The notes under the pieces are model-generated. The model worked only from the letters and a program-made list of their open reading frames with translations, was not told the DNA's origin and did no database searches. Positions 1-6,463 of a DNA stretch of 9,703 nt are shown piece by piece. The DNA lies in contig CALCJH010000204.1 of assembly GCA_937967775.1 (NCBI GenBank), positions 1 through 9,703 on the forward strand, given 5' to 3'. The number at the start of each line of letters is the position of its first letter. The first letter of the stretch is position 1. Source of the stretch: an uncultured bacterium (lineage in GTDB: Bacteria > Armatimonadota > UBA5829 > DSUL01). The translations under genes and the position numbers were made by a program.

Positions 1-785
1 CTCCTCGATCGCGCCCAACAGGGCGCCTTGCGCCGGCCGGCCCAAGGCCCGCCACGTTCGTTCGTTGATGAGGATGAGCCGGGGCGTGAGGATGTGACCG
101 GTGAGGACCAGGTACTTCTGGACCTCGTACAGTTTCGCTGCGTCGATGGTCGGCAGAGGGTTCTCCTGGCCCTCTACTACGCTCTGGCGCAGAGCGAGGT
201 AGAGCTCCCCAAAAGGGATCGGGGTGGGTTTGGCGCCCCACGCGCGGGCCATGGCCACGAACACCTCGTTCTCCGGCACCCGCAGCTTGAACTCACGGAG
301 GTCTGCCACGGTTCTCACAGGCTTCCGGGTGGTAGTGAGGTGGCGGACCCCGTAGTAGGTGGCCGCCAGGATCCGCAGCCCGCGCCTTTCCACAAGCGTC
401 CGGGAGAGCTCGGCTGCGATGGGGCTTTTCATGACCTTCTGGAGGTGCGCCTCGTCGCGCCATGCGTAGGGCGCCTCGAGAGCTCCCAGGGGAGGGAAGA
501 ACTGACTGATGGCGGCCGCGCCCTCTGTGGTGAGCTGTTGGGTACCGACCATGAAGTTCTCGATCTGGTCGCGGGTGGTGCCCAGCTGGCCCGCGGGGAA
601 GGCCTGGATCTGGAGGTACCCCTGCGTTCGCTGGGACACGCTGCGCGCGACACGTTCGATCATCTGGACCGAAGGATGATCCGGCGGGAGGACCTCGCCC
701 CACCGCAGGACCATGACGGCACCCGCGGGCGCGGCCCACGCGAGGACCGTGAGCGCAGGGCCACCCCGAATGCGCGCCGAACCAT
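1..785 (-). CDS. TRAP transporter solute-binding receptor, DctP family (5' part; probable frameshift in signal peptide)
   Basis: Periplasmic receptor of a TRAP (sodium- or proton-driven, ATP-independent) transporter, usually for carboxylates or sugar acids. The mature frame is open from 714 to the left edge (238 codons; C-terminus outside). It shows family hallmarks: RWGEVLPPDHPS at the mature N-terminus, FPAGQLGTTRDQIENFMVGT, then LREFKLRVPENEVFVAMARA, and PTPIPFGELYLALRQSVVEGQENPL, the typical ligand-binding core. The only ATG in that frame (714) has no Shine-Dalgarno and would give a protein lacking an export signal. ATG 785 follows GGGGGTGG (797-790) and encodes MVRRAFGVAL, but is one frame off. 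The mature frame just upstream reads ALTVLAWAAPAGA, a perfect second half of a signal peptide. Adding one base near 756 joins them. So this is a real frameshift (inactivated export) or a sequence error. The membrane subunits (DctQ/DctM) are not visible and may lie to the left. The ligand is unknown. Confidence 0.88.
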
Positions 786-809
786 GACGCCACCCCCGAG
801 GGAAGAGTG

Positions 810-823
810 TGAGAACGTTTGCA
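810..823 (-). promoter_or_regulatory. LacI-family operator O1, upstream of the TRAP gene
   Basis: Minus-strand reading TGCAAACGTTCTCA, a 14-base imperfect palindrome (10 of 14 positions symmetric) centred on CG, as expected for a LacI/GalR-family dimer whose hinge helix inserts at a central CpG. It fits the general form TGNNANCGNTNNCA. It begins on the last base of the -10 hexamer, so a bound repressor would cover the transcription start. A second site with the same TGNNAACGTTNNCA core lies at 2019-2032. The repressor gene next door (873-1946) is the obvious regulator (inference). Confidence 0.68.
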
Positions 824-850
824 GATTACCACGGAGAGCAGGGTTGTCAA
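823..850 (-). promoter_or_regulatory. sigma-70-type promoter of the TRAP receptor gene
   Basis: On the minus strand a perfect -35 hexamer TTGACA (850-845) is followed by a 16-base spacer and a -10 candidate TAATCT (828-823), which keeps the key T1, A2 and T6. The expected transcription start (about 815-817) lies inside the palindrome at 810-823, giving a leader of about 30 bases before ATG 785. The promoter sits in the 87-base gap between the repressor stop codon and the TRAP gene, so the TRAP gene can be transcribed independently of the repressor. The assignment rests on sequence match only. Confidence 0.65.
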
Positions 851-867
851 GGGGTGACCCGCCCGCG

Positions 868-882
868 GAGCCCTACGGGCTC
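868..882 (-). other. short inverted repeat at the end of the LacI gene
   Basis: GAGCCC-TAC-GGGCTC, a 6-base-pair GC-rich stem with a 3-base loop, spans the TAG stop codon (875-873) of the repressor gene. No run of T follows on the minus strand, so it is not a canonical intrinsic terminator. It may weakly protect the message end or reduce read-through into the TRAP gene. Low certainty about function; the inverted repeat itself is plain in the sequence. Confidence 0.35.
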
Positions 883-1946
883 GGTCGGGGTGAAGGTACG
901 GGTTCGCCGGTGGAGCCGGTCGGGCTGACGGACGCGAGCCGCGCGCCGCAGGACTCGCGGACGACCAGACGGGGAGGGAGGACCACCAGGCGGGGTGGAC
1001 GGGCCGGATCCTGGAGGCGGGCCAGCAGCAGGGTGGCGGCAGTCTTCCCCAGTTCGAAGGTGGGCTGGGCCACCGCGGTCAGGGGTGGGGTCAGGATGGG
1101 CGCCCAGTCCATGTCGTCGAACCCCACCACCGCCATCTCCTCCGGGATTCGAACCCCCGCCTGCTTGAACCCCAAGAGCGCACCGATCGTCATCAGGTTG
1201 TTGGCCACGAACACCGCGGTCGGGCGCGGGGAACTCTCGAGGAGCCGCGCAGCCAGGCGGTACCCGCTGTCGACCTTGAAGGTTCCCTCCAGCAGCCAGG
1301 ACTCCACCAGCGGGAGCCCGAACCGCCGCAGGGAGTCGCGGAACGCACGCGTACGCTCGCGCCCCGTGTAGAGCCGGCCAGGCCCCCCAATGAGGGCGAT
1401 GTGCCGGTGACCCAGCCGCACCAGATGCTCCACCGCTGCGAACACTCCGGCCCGGTTGTCCACCACCACCGCGTCGGTAGGGAGCCCCCGCACCCGGCGG
1501 TCTACCTGCACCACAGGGATCCCGGCCGCTAGCAGGCTCGCCAGAGCCCCGGAGGACTCCCCGGAGGGCGAGACGATGATCCCGTCCACCCGTTTCTGGC
1601 GTAGCATGCTCACGTACATGGCTTCCTTCCGAGGGTCCTCGTCTGCGTTGCACAGGAGGATCCCGTACCCGTAGGGGAGGGCCACATCTTCAACGCCGCG
1701 GACCACGGCGGCGAAGAACGGGTTGGAGCTGTCCGACACCACGACCCCGAGCGTGTGGGTCCGGCCCTTGATCATGCTCCGCGCCACGGCGTTGGGGTGG
1801 TAGTCCAGGGCGCGGGCCGCTCGGAGCACCCGCTCGCGGGTCGTGGGGCTGACATACCCGTAGCCCCCCAGGGCTCGGGCTGCGGTGGACACCGACACCC
1901 GCGCCCGGCGGGCGACGTCGCGGAGGGTAACGGCACCCTGCCTCAC
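873..1946 (-). CDS. LacI/GalR-family transcriptional repressor
   Basis: Sugar-responsive DNA-binding repressor, 357 aa. The N-terminal helix-turn-helix spans about residues 6-30 (VTLRDVARRARVSVSTAARAL), followed by the hinge region at about 51-62 (HPNAVARSMIKGRT; Met58 sits where the leucine lever of LacI usually is). A periplasmic-binding-protein-like effector domain follows, with LGVVVSDSSNPFFAAVVRGVE, VDGIIVSPSG, HIALIGGPGRLYTGRERTRAF, VFVANNLMTIGALLGFKQAG, VVGFDDMDWAPILTPPLTAV and the closing LPPRLVVRESC. About 24 extra Pro/Ser-rich residues follow that usual end. The start is GTG 1946, which places the helix-turn-helix at the normal distance from the N-terminus; the ribosome site in front is weak. 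It is divergent from the isomerase operon (100 bases between starts) and upstream of the TRAP gene on its own strand. Matching operators in front of both suggest it represses both, with a sugar or pathway intermediate as inducer. Confidence 0.93.
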   Translation of the reverse strand: MRQGAVTLRDVARRARVSVSTAARALGGYGYVSPTTRERVLRAARALDYHPNAVARSMIKGRTHTLGVVVSDSSNPFFAAVVRGVEDVALPYGYGILLCNADEDPRKEAMYVSMLRQKRVDGIIVSPSGESSGALASLLAAGIPVVQVDRRVRGLPTDAVVVDNRAGVFAAVEHLVRLGHRHIALIGGPGRLYTGRERTRAFRDSLRRFGLPLVESWLLEGTFKVDSGYRLAARLLESSPRPTAVFVANNLMTIGALLGFKQAGVRIPEEMAVVGFDDMDWAPILTPPLTAVAQPTFELGKTAATLLLARLQDPARPPRLVVLPPRLVVRESCGARLASVSPTGSTGEPVPSPRPSP

Positions 1947-2018
1947 ACCCAGGAGATTCGCCGGGGTCCTCTCGATTCCTTCAGGAGGAGTTCGCTTGCG
2001 GGCGACGAACGGAACCTA

Positions 2019-2032
2019 TGGCAACGTTATCA
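2019..2032 (+). promoter_or_regulatory. LacI-family operator O2, upstream of the isomerase operon
   Basis: TGGCAACGTTATCA, a CG-centred palindrome sharing TGNNAACGTTNNCA with the site at 810-823. It lies 14 bases before the isomerase ATG, and its last base is the first base of the AGAAGGAGG ribosome site. A repressor here would block initiation or early elongation of the operon transcript. Two independent copies of the same palindrome, each placed just upstream of a transport or catabolic gene flanking a lacI-type gene, make this a credible operator, although binding is inferred. Confidence 0.7.
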
Positions 2033-2040
2033 GAAGGAGG
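2032..2040 (+). promoter_or_regulatory. strong Shine-Dalgarno site of the isomerase gene
   Basis: AGAAGGAGG ends 6 bases before ATG 2047. The reading frame is open further upstream to 1885, but that extension would run back through the repressor's own coding region. This near-consensus ribosome site, together with the family-like N-terminus that follows (PKVGILSFSDGR), fixes the start at 2047. Confidence 0.85.
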
Positions 2041-2046
2041 TCCGAC

Positions 2047-3504
2047 ATGAGGGCCCCCAAGGTGGGCATCCTGAGCTTTTCGGACGGGCGGGAACACGTC
2101 CACCGTCAGGTGGTGGGGATCGTGGAAGGCTTCCAGGAGCGCCTCGCGAACCGGCTGCGGGAAGCAGGGTGGACCGTGGTCACTGGCCGGGAGGTGGTGT
2201 GGACAGTGGACCTGGCCCGCAGCGAGGCCCGCTACCTAGCGGCCCAGGGGGTGGAGGCCACTGTGTTCAACTACGCGGTCTGGGCCTGGCCGCACTTCTC
2301 CGCGGTGGCCGCCAACTTCGCGCCGGCTCCCATCCTCCTGTTCTCCAACGTGAATCCCCAGTACCCGGGGCTGGTGGCCATGCTGGCGGCCGCGGGGAGC
2401 CTGGACCAGGTCGGGGTCTTCTGCGGTCGGGTGTCCGGCGACGTCGGGGACGAGGCCGTGTTCCGGAAGGTGATGGCGTTTCTGCGGGCCGCGGCAGTGA
2501 AGAACCGGCTGCGGGGCGAGGTCTACGGCCTGATCGGTGGCCGGTCCATGGGGATGTACACCGCAGTGCCGGCCCTGGACCAGTGGCGCCGTGATTTTGG
2601 CATCGACATCGAGCACATCGACCAGTTCGAGATCGTGCGTCGGGCCGAGGCAATCCCGGACAGCCGGGTGGAGGACGGGATCCGTTGGTGGGAGCGGTAC
2701 GGTGCCACGATCCACTACGACGGGCGGAAACTGACCCCGGAGCTGCTGCGTCGCCAGCTCAAGGCCTACCTGGCAGTGCGCGGGCTCGTGGACGAGTGGC
2801 GGCTGGATTTCTGTGGGATCAAGGGCCAGCCGGAACTCACGAACCACTTCGCCACCATGGACGTACCGGAGGCTTTGCTGAATGATCCGTACGACTGGGA
2901 GGGGCCGCACGAACCTATCGTGTGCGCCACCGAGGCGGACAGCGACGGTGCTTTGACCATGGAGGTGTTCAAGCACCTGAGCGGGACGCCCGTACTGTTC
3001 GCGGACGTGCGGCACTACGACGCAGAGGACGACGTGTGGGACCTCTGCAACTCAGGGCAGCACGCCACGTACTTTGCGGCCCGGTCTTTCGATCCGGCAG
3101 ACAACCTGCCTCGGGTGCACCTGTACCCGGCTATCCTGTACTTCCCGGCGGGCGGAGCATCGGTCATGCACGTGGCAGCTCCCGGTCCGGTGACCCTCGC
3201 CCGTCTGGCCCGCCGCAACGGGCGATACTGGATGGCCATCGTGCCGGGGGAGTTCGTGGAGTTCCCCGCGGAGGTGACGGAGTGGAAGGTCAAGGCCACT
3301 ACTCCCGAGTGGCCTCACGCGTTCGCGCGGTTCCGCGTCCCGCCCGACGTGTTCCTGTCGGAGTACGACTCCAACCACATCCACGGGGTATACGGGGACT
3401 GGGTCCCGGAGCTCGTCTGGTTCTCCCGCATGTGCGGGATCGAGGCCCGGGTATTCGACGGTCGGGTGCGGTCCGCGGACGAGGTGCTAAGCGGAGCAGG
3501 GTAG
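2047..3504 (+). CDS. L-fucose/D-arabinose isomerase-type aldose-ketose isomerase
   Basis: Cytoplasmic, metal-dependent sugar isomerase of the FucI/AraA structural superfamily, 485 aa; converts an aldose to a ketose. The N-terminal half has the Rossmann-like domains (PKVGILSFSDGR at 4-15; ATVFNYAVWAWPHFSAVAANF at 71-91; EVYGLIGGRSMGMY at 158-171). The C-terminal half carries the presumed metal site: Glu296 in CATEADSDGALTM, Asp320 in LFADVRHYD, and a His in SNHIHGVYGD (His444 or His446). The 24-residue Glu-Asp spacing equals that of the E. coli FucI ligands Glu337 and Asp361 (literature, from memory). The protein is about 100 residues shorter than E. coli FucI (591 aa), so it belongs to the broad family rather than classical FucI. 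It is first in the operon, with the ribulokinase 3 bases downstream. Members of this family act on L-fucose, D-arabinose and L-arabinose. The kinase partner points to a ketopentose product, with D-arabinose the leading guess. Confidence 0.87.
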   Translation: MRAPKVGILSFSDGREHVHRQVVGIVEGFQERLANRLREAGWTVVTGREVVWTVDLARSEARYLAAQGVEATVFNYAVWAWPHFSAVAANFAPAPILLFSNVNPQYPGLVAMLAAAGSLDQVGVFCGRVSGDVGDEAVFRKVMAFLRAAAVKNRLRGEVYGLIGGRSMGMYTAVPALDQWRRDFGIDIEHIDQFEIVRRAEAIPDSRVEDGIRWWERYGATIHYDGRKLTPELLRRQLKAYLAVRGLVDEWRLDFCGIKGQPELTNHFATMDVPEALLNDPYDWEGPHEPIVCATEADSDGALTMEVFKHLSGTPVLFADVRHYDAEDDVWDLCNSGQHATYFAARSFDPADNLPRVHLYPAILYFPAGGASVMHVAAPGPVTLARLARRNGRYWMAIVPGEFVEFPAEVTEWKVKATTPEWPHAFARFRVPPDVFLSEYDSNHIHGVYGDWVPELVWFSRMCGIEARVFDGRVRSADEVLSGAG

Positions 3505-3507
3505 GCC

Positions 3508-5163
3508 ATGGACCCGCTCACCATCGGACTGGACTTCGGGACGGAGTCCGCGCGGGGCGTGCTGGTCCGCTGTTCCGACGGAGCCGTGGTGGCCACCGCC
3601 ACTTTCGCGTATCCGCACGGTGTGCTGGATCGAAGGCTTCCGGGCACGGGTATAGAGCTCCCTCCCGACTGGGCCCTGCAGCACCCTCAGGACTGGCTGG
3701 CGGCGCTGGAGGTACTGCTGAGGCAGCTGGCGAGCCCCGATGTGGTCGGGATCGGAGTAGACTTCACCTCTTGCACTGTACTCCCCACGGACCCCGACGG
3801 GGTACCCCTGTGCGGCACGCCTGACTACACGTCGGAACCCCACGCGTGGCCCAAACTGTGGAAGCACCACGCAGCGCAGCCGTACGCGGATCGCATCAAC
3901 GCTGCTGCCTCACGGCCCGAGGCTGGCTTTCTCCGTTGGTACGGGGGCAAGACCTCCAGCGAGTGGCTGTGGGCCAAGGGCTGGGAGGTGCTCGCGGAAG
4001 CGCCCTGGGTCATGCGGCGGGCCGCCCGGTGGATCGAGGCGGGCGACTGGATCGTGTGGCAGCTGACGGGGAGGGAAGTCCGCAGCGCCTGCCAGGCAGG
4101 CTACAAGGCGCACTGGCAGAGAGGGGAAGGCTATCCGCCCGCGAGCTTCTGGGCTGGCCTGGACCCGGAGCTGCCCACGCTGCTGGACCGTCTCGGCCCC
4201 CCTCAGCCGCTGGGGACCGCAGCAGGACACCTGACCGCGGAGTGGGCACAGCGGACGGGTCTGCGCCCGGGCACGACGGTGGCCGTGGCGGTAATCGACG
4301 CGCACGCCGCCGTACCCGGGGTAGGCGTGCGCGAGCCTGGCCGTCTGGTAGCTATCCTCGGGACCTCCGCCTGCCACCTGATTCTGGACTCCCAGCGCAG
4401 GGAGGTGCGGGGGATCGCCGGCGTGGTGGAGGATGGCATCCTGCCCGGGTGGTTCGGATACGAAGCCGGGCAGGCGTCCGTGGGCGACATCTTCCAGTGG
4501 TTCGTCCGCACCAGTGTGCCCGCTTCGTGGGGGGCGGGGGTCACGGAGGCCGAGGTGTTCGCGGCGCTGGAGAGGCAGGCAGCGCGGTTGCGGCCTGGCG
4601 AAACCGGCCTGCTCGCCCTGGACTGGTGGAACGGGTGCCGCACGCCGCTGGTGGACGCGGACCTGTCGGGTCTGGTGGTGGGCCTGACCCTTCGCACGGA
4701 GCCGCCAGAGGTGTACCGGGCACTCCTCGAAGCCAGCGCCTTCGGCACCCGCCGGGTAGTGGAGACCTTCGAGGCTGGAGGGGTGGAGATCCGCGAGGTG
4801 GTGGCGTGTGGAGGGCTCGCGGAGCGGAACAGTCTTCTCCTTCAGATCCTCGCAGATGTGCTCGGCCGCGAGGTGGTGGCTTCCGCGGCGCGTCACGCCT
4901 CAGCTGTGGGCGCGGCCATCTACGCTGCGGCGGCGGCCGGCGTATACGGATCGATGGCGGAGGCGGTGGAGCGCATGGGAGCCCGAGGGGGGACCCGCTA
5001 TCTCCCGGACCCATCTGCGCACCGCGCCTACGGGACCCTGTATGCAGACTACGTGGAACTTGCCCGTCACTTTGGGGAAGGAGGGACCGATCTCATGAGA
5101 CGGCTCCGAGCGCGGCGGGCGGCCTCCCGCCGTGACGAACCGGAGACTCGAGAGGGGAGGTGA
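3508..5163 (+). CDS. araB: ribulokinase (AraB-type FGGY carbohydrate kinase)
   Basis: ATP-dependent kinase phosphorylating a 2-ketopentose at C5 (L- or D-ribulose), 551 aa, close to the usual AraB length. The ATP-binding start of the FGGY fold is IGLDFGTESAR (6-16). AraB-specific stretches follow: PHGVLDRRLP and WALQHPQDWL (35-64), GIGVDFTSCTVLP (81-93), PHAWPKLWKHHAAQ (111-124), RWYGGKTSSEWLWAK (143-157), AGDWIVWQLTG (178-188). Candidate substrate residues are Lys200 (AGYKAHW), Asp264 (VIDAHAAVPGVG) and Glu319 (GYEAGQASVGD). The Asp-Glu spacing of 55 matches the Bacillus halodurans enzyme (Asp274 and Glu329, from memory). The second ATP-site motif is VVACGGLAERNSLLLQILADVLG (about 431-453). 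The start ATG lies behind GGAGCAGGG. The last 22 residues are a basic tail. AraB enzymes accept all four 2-ketopentoses, so it fits an L-arabinose or a D-arabinose route. No araD epimerase is adjacent. Confidence 0.92.
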   Translation: MDPLTIGLDFGTESARGVLVRCSDGAVVATATFAYPHGVLDRRLPGTGIELPPDWALQHPQDWLAALEVLLRQLASPDVVGIGVDFTSCTVLPTDPDGVPLCGTPDYTSEPHAWPKLWKHHAAQPYADRINAAASRPEAGFLRWYGGKTSSEWLWAKGWEVLAEAPWVMRRAARWIEAGDWIVWQLTGREVRSACQAGYKAHWQRGEGYPPASFWAGLDPELPTLLDRLGPPQPLGTAAGHLTAEWAQRTGLRPGTTVAVAVIDAHAAVPGVGVREPGRLVAILGTSACHLILDSQRREVRGIAGVVEDGILPGWFGYEAGQASVGDIFQWFVRTSVPASWGAGVTEAEVFAALERQAARLRPGETGLLALDWWNGCRTPLVDADLSGLVVGLTLRTEPPEVYRALLEASAFGTRRVVETFEAGGVEIREVVACGGLAERNSLLLQILADVLGREVVASAARHASAVGAAIYAAAAAGVYGSMAEAVERMGARGGTRYLPDPSAHRAYGTLYADYVELARHFGEGGTDLMRRLRARRAASRRDEPETREGR

Positions 5164-5170
5164 GCTAGGG

Positions 5171-6463
5171 ATGGAGTACGCGGTCAGCCGTCGGGAGTTC
5201 CTGAGGATGGCGGTGGGGGTTGCGCTATCCGCCTCCGCCGGGCTTGGCCGTCCCGCGTGGGCGCAGAAGCGCCCCGTGCTGCTGGACTTCTACACGCTGT
5301 TCCACAGCGGCGATGCTGCCGCCATGGAGATGATCGTGCGCAAGTTCAACGCCGAGCACCGTGACGTCCAGATCAACCTCCTGCAGGGCCAGTGGGCGGA
5401 GTACTACGCGCAACTCTTCGCTGCCGTAGGTGCCGGCAACGCCCCCCACATCGGCATTTGCCACACGAGTCGGGTCATGGACGTCTACCGGGCGCTGACA
5501 CCCCTGGAAGAGTCGCGGGCAGGCAACCTGCTGGACCTGGCCCGGATCCGCGCCTCCGACTACACGCGGAGCGTGTGGGACGCGGGTGTCTATCAGGGGA
5601 AGCGGTACCTGGTCCCCCTGGACTCCCACATGTGGGGGCTATGGTACAACAAGGACCTGTTCCGGCAGGCAGGTCTGGATCCCGAGCGACCTCCCGAGAC
5701 CCGGGAGGAGTTCGAGCGGGCGTGCGAGGCCATCCGCAGCCGGACCGGGCGCATGGCCTTCCACCCGTGTGAGGACGCGCTGCCTAGGAAGATCCGCCGG
5801 GCGTGGGAGATCCTCCTCTGGGGGCAGGGGGGCGAGTTGTTGACTCCCGACGGCCGGCGGGCGGCGTTCAACGACGAGCGCGGGCTGCGGGCCCTCGACT
5901 ATCTGGTCACCCTCAGCCGACGCGGCTGGCACCAGCCGGGTACGGACGGGTTCAAGCTCTTCGCGGCCGGTCAGGTGGGGATGCTGCTGGCAGGGAACTG
6001 GTACCTGCCCACCGCCAAGGGCAGCGGAGTCAACTTCGGGTTCCATTACGTACCGAAGTTCTTCGATCGCCCCGTGACCTGGGGAGACAGCCACAACCTG
6101 GTGATCCCGCGCCAGCGGCCGGAGCGCACGAGCAACGAGGTCCTGGTGGAAGCCATCCGGACGGTCAAGTGGATCAACGAGAACTCCCATCTGTGGGGCA
6201 TCCACGGCGGTCACATCCCTGCGTACCTGCCCGCGCAGCGGTCCCGGGAACTGCTGGAGTCCGACTCCTGGAGGCTCGCGCTGAGGAAATTCAGCGAGAT
6301 GGCCAACCGGGGGTGGGTCCGCTATCCGGTGATCCACCCGAAGGCCCCGCAGATCCATGCGGCCATCGAGCCCGCGGTGCAGGAGGCCTACAACCTGCGT
6401 GTGTCCCCTCGCGAGGCGCTGGCCCGAGCGGAAGCAGAAGTGAACCGTGTCTTGGCGAGCTAG
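5171..6463 (+). CDS. ABC transporter sugar-binding protein, family 1, Tat-exported
   Basis: Extracytoplasmic binding protein for a sugar or oligosaccharide ABC importer (MalE/UgpB-like), 430 aa. It begins with a textbook twin-arginine signal: Ser6-Arg7-Arg8-Glu-Phe-Leu-Arg, a hydrophobic stretch (13-25) and an AWA-Q cleavage site after Ala31. There is no lipobox cysteine. The mature protein shows family-1 features: LLDFYTLFHSGDAAAMEMIVRKFN, where an extended chain leads to the first helix; a GNAPHIGICH region; YLVPLDSHMWGLWYNKDLFRQAGLDP, the typical hinge and ligand strand; and VGMLLAGNWYLPTAKG. The start chosen is ATG 5171, 10 bases after AGGGGAGG and 7 after the kinase stop; an in-frame upstream ATG at 5132 would spoil the Tat signal position. 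Its end overlaps the first permease gene. Tat export means the protein is folded before secretion. The ligand cannot be read from sequence; by context it is a pentose or pentose-containing glycoside. Confidence 0.92.
   Translation: MEYAVSRREFLRMAVGVALSASAGLGRPAWAQKRPVLLDFYTLFHSGDAAAMEMIVRKFNAEHRDVQINLLQGQWAEYYAQLFAAVGAGNAPHIGICHTSRVMDVYRALTPLEESRAGNLLDLARIRASDYTRSVWDAGVYQGKRYLVPLDSHMWGLWYNKDLFRQAGLDPERPPETREEFERACEAIRSRTGRMAFHPCEDALPRKIRRAWEILLWGQGGELLTPDGRRAAFNDERGLRALDYLVTLSRRGWHQPGTDGFKLFAAGQVGMLLAGNWYLPTAKGSGVNFGFHYVPKFFDRPVTWGDSHNLVIPRQRPERTSNEVLVEAIRTVKWINENSHLWGIHGGHIPAYLPAQRSRELLESDSWRLALRKFSEMANRGWVRYPVIHPKAPQIHAAIEPAVQEAYNLRVSPREALARAEAEVNRVLAS

Larger units (their letters stand above)
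1947..2046. promoter_or_regulatory. divergent intergenic control region between repressor and operon
   Basis: This 100-base gap separates the GTG start of the repressor from the ATG of the isomerase and must hold both divergent promoters. The plus-strand promoter is not clear. The best pair I see is TTGCGG (1996-2001) with TATGGC (2017-2022) at a short 15-base spacing; by analogy with the TRAP promoter the -10 should lie just before the operator at 2019. I see no convincing minus-strand promoter, riboswitch or terminator here. The well-supported elements are the operator at 2019-2032 and the Shine-Dalgarno at 2032-2040. Confidence 0.45.

Noticed and set aside
868..882. GC-rich hairpin as a terminator of the repressor gene
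   Set aside because: The stem is only 6 base pairs and no T tract follows; kept only as an inverted repeat.
950..1005. Apparent repeat PPRLVV-L-PPRLVV near the repressor C-terminus
   Set aside because: The second copy is the conserved LPPRLVVRES end of LacI-family proteins and the first is a natural variable lead-in; the DNA is not a clean duplication.
28..1371. A 447-codon open frame on the plus strand opposite the TRAP and repressor genes
   Set aside because: It lies antisense to two clear family members, is Arg/Gly/Pro-rich without any recognisable domain, and is the expected product of high GC content.
2047..3504. Naming the isomerase fucI or araA
   Set aside because: The metal-site pattern fits the superfamily, but the protein is about 100 residues shorter than classical FucI and its substrate cannot be decided from sequence.
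2922..5135. Long plus-strand frames (2922-3824, 3846-5135) and minus-strand frames (3910-4896, 2236-3015) over the isomerase and kinase
   Set aside because: Low-complexity Arg/Gly/Pro translations in alternative frames of genes whose own frames show full family motifs.
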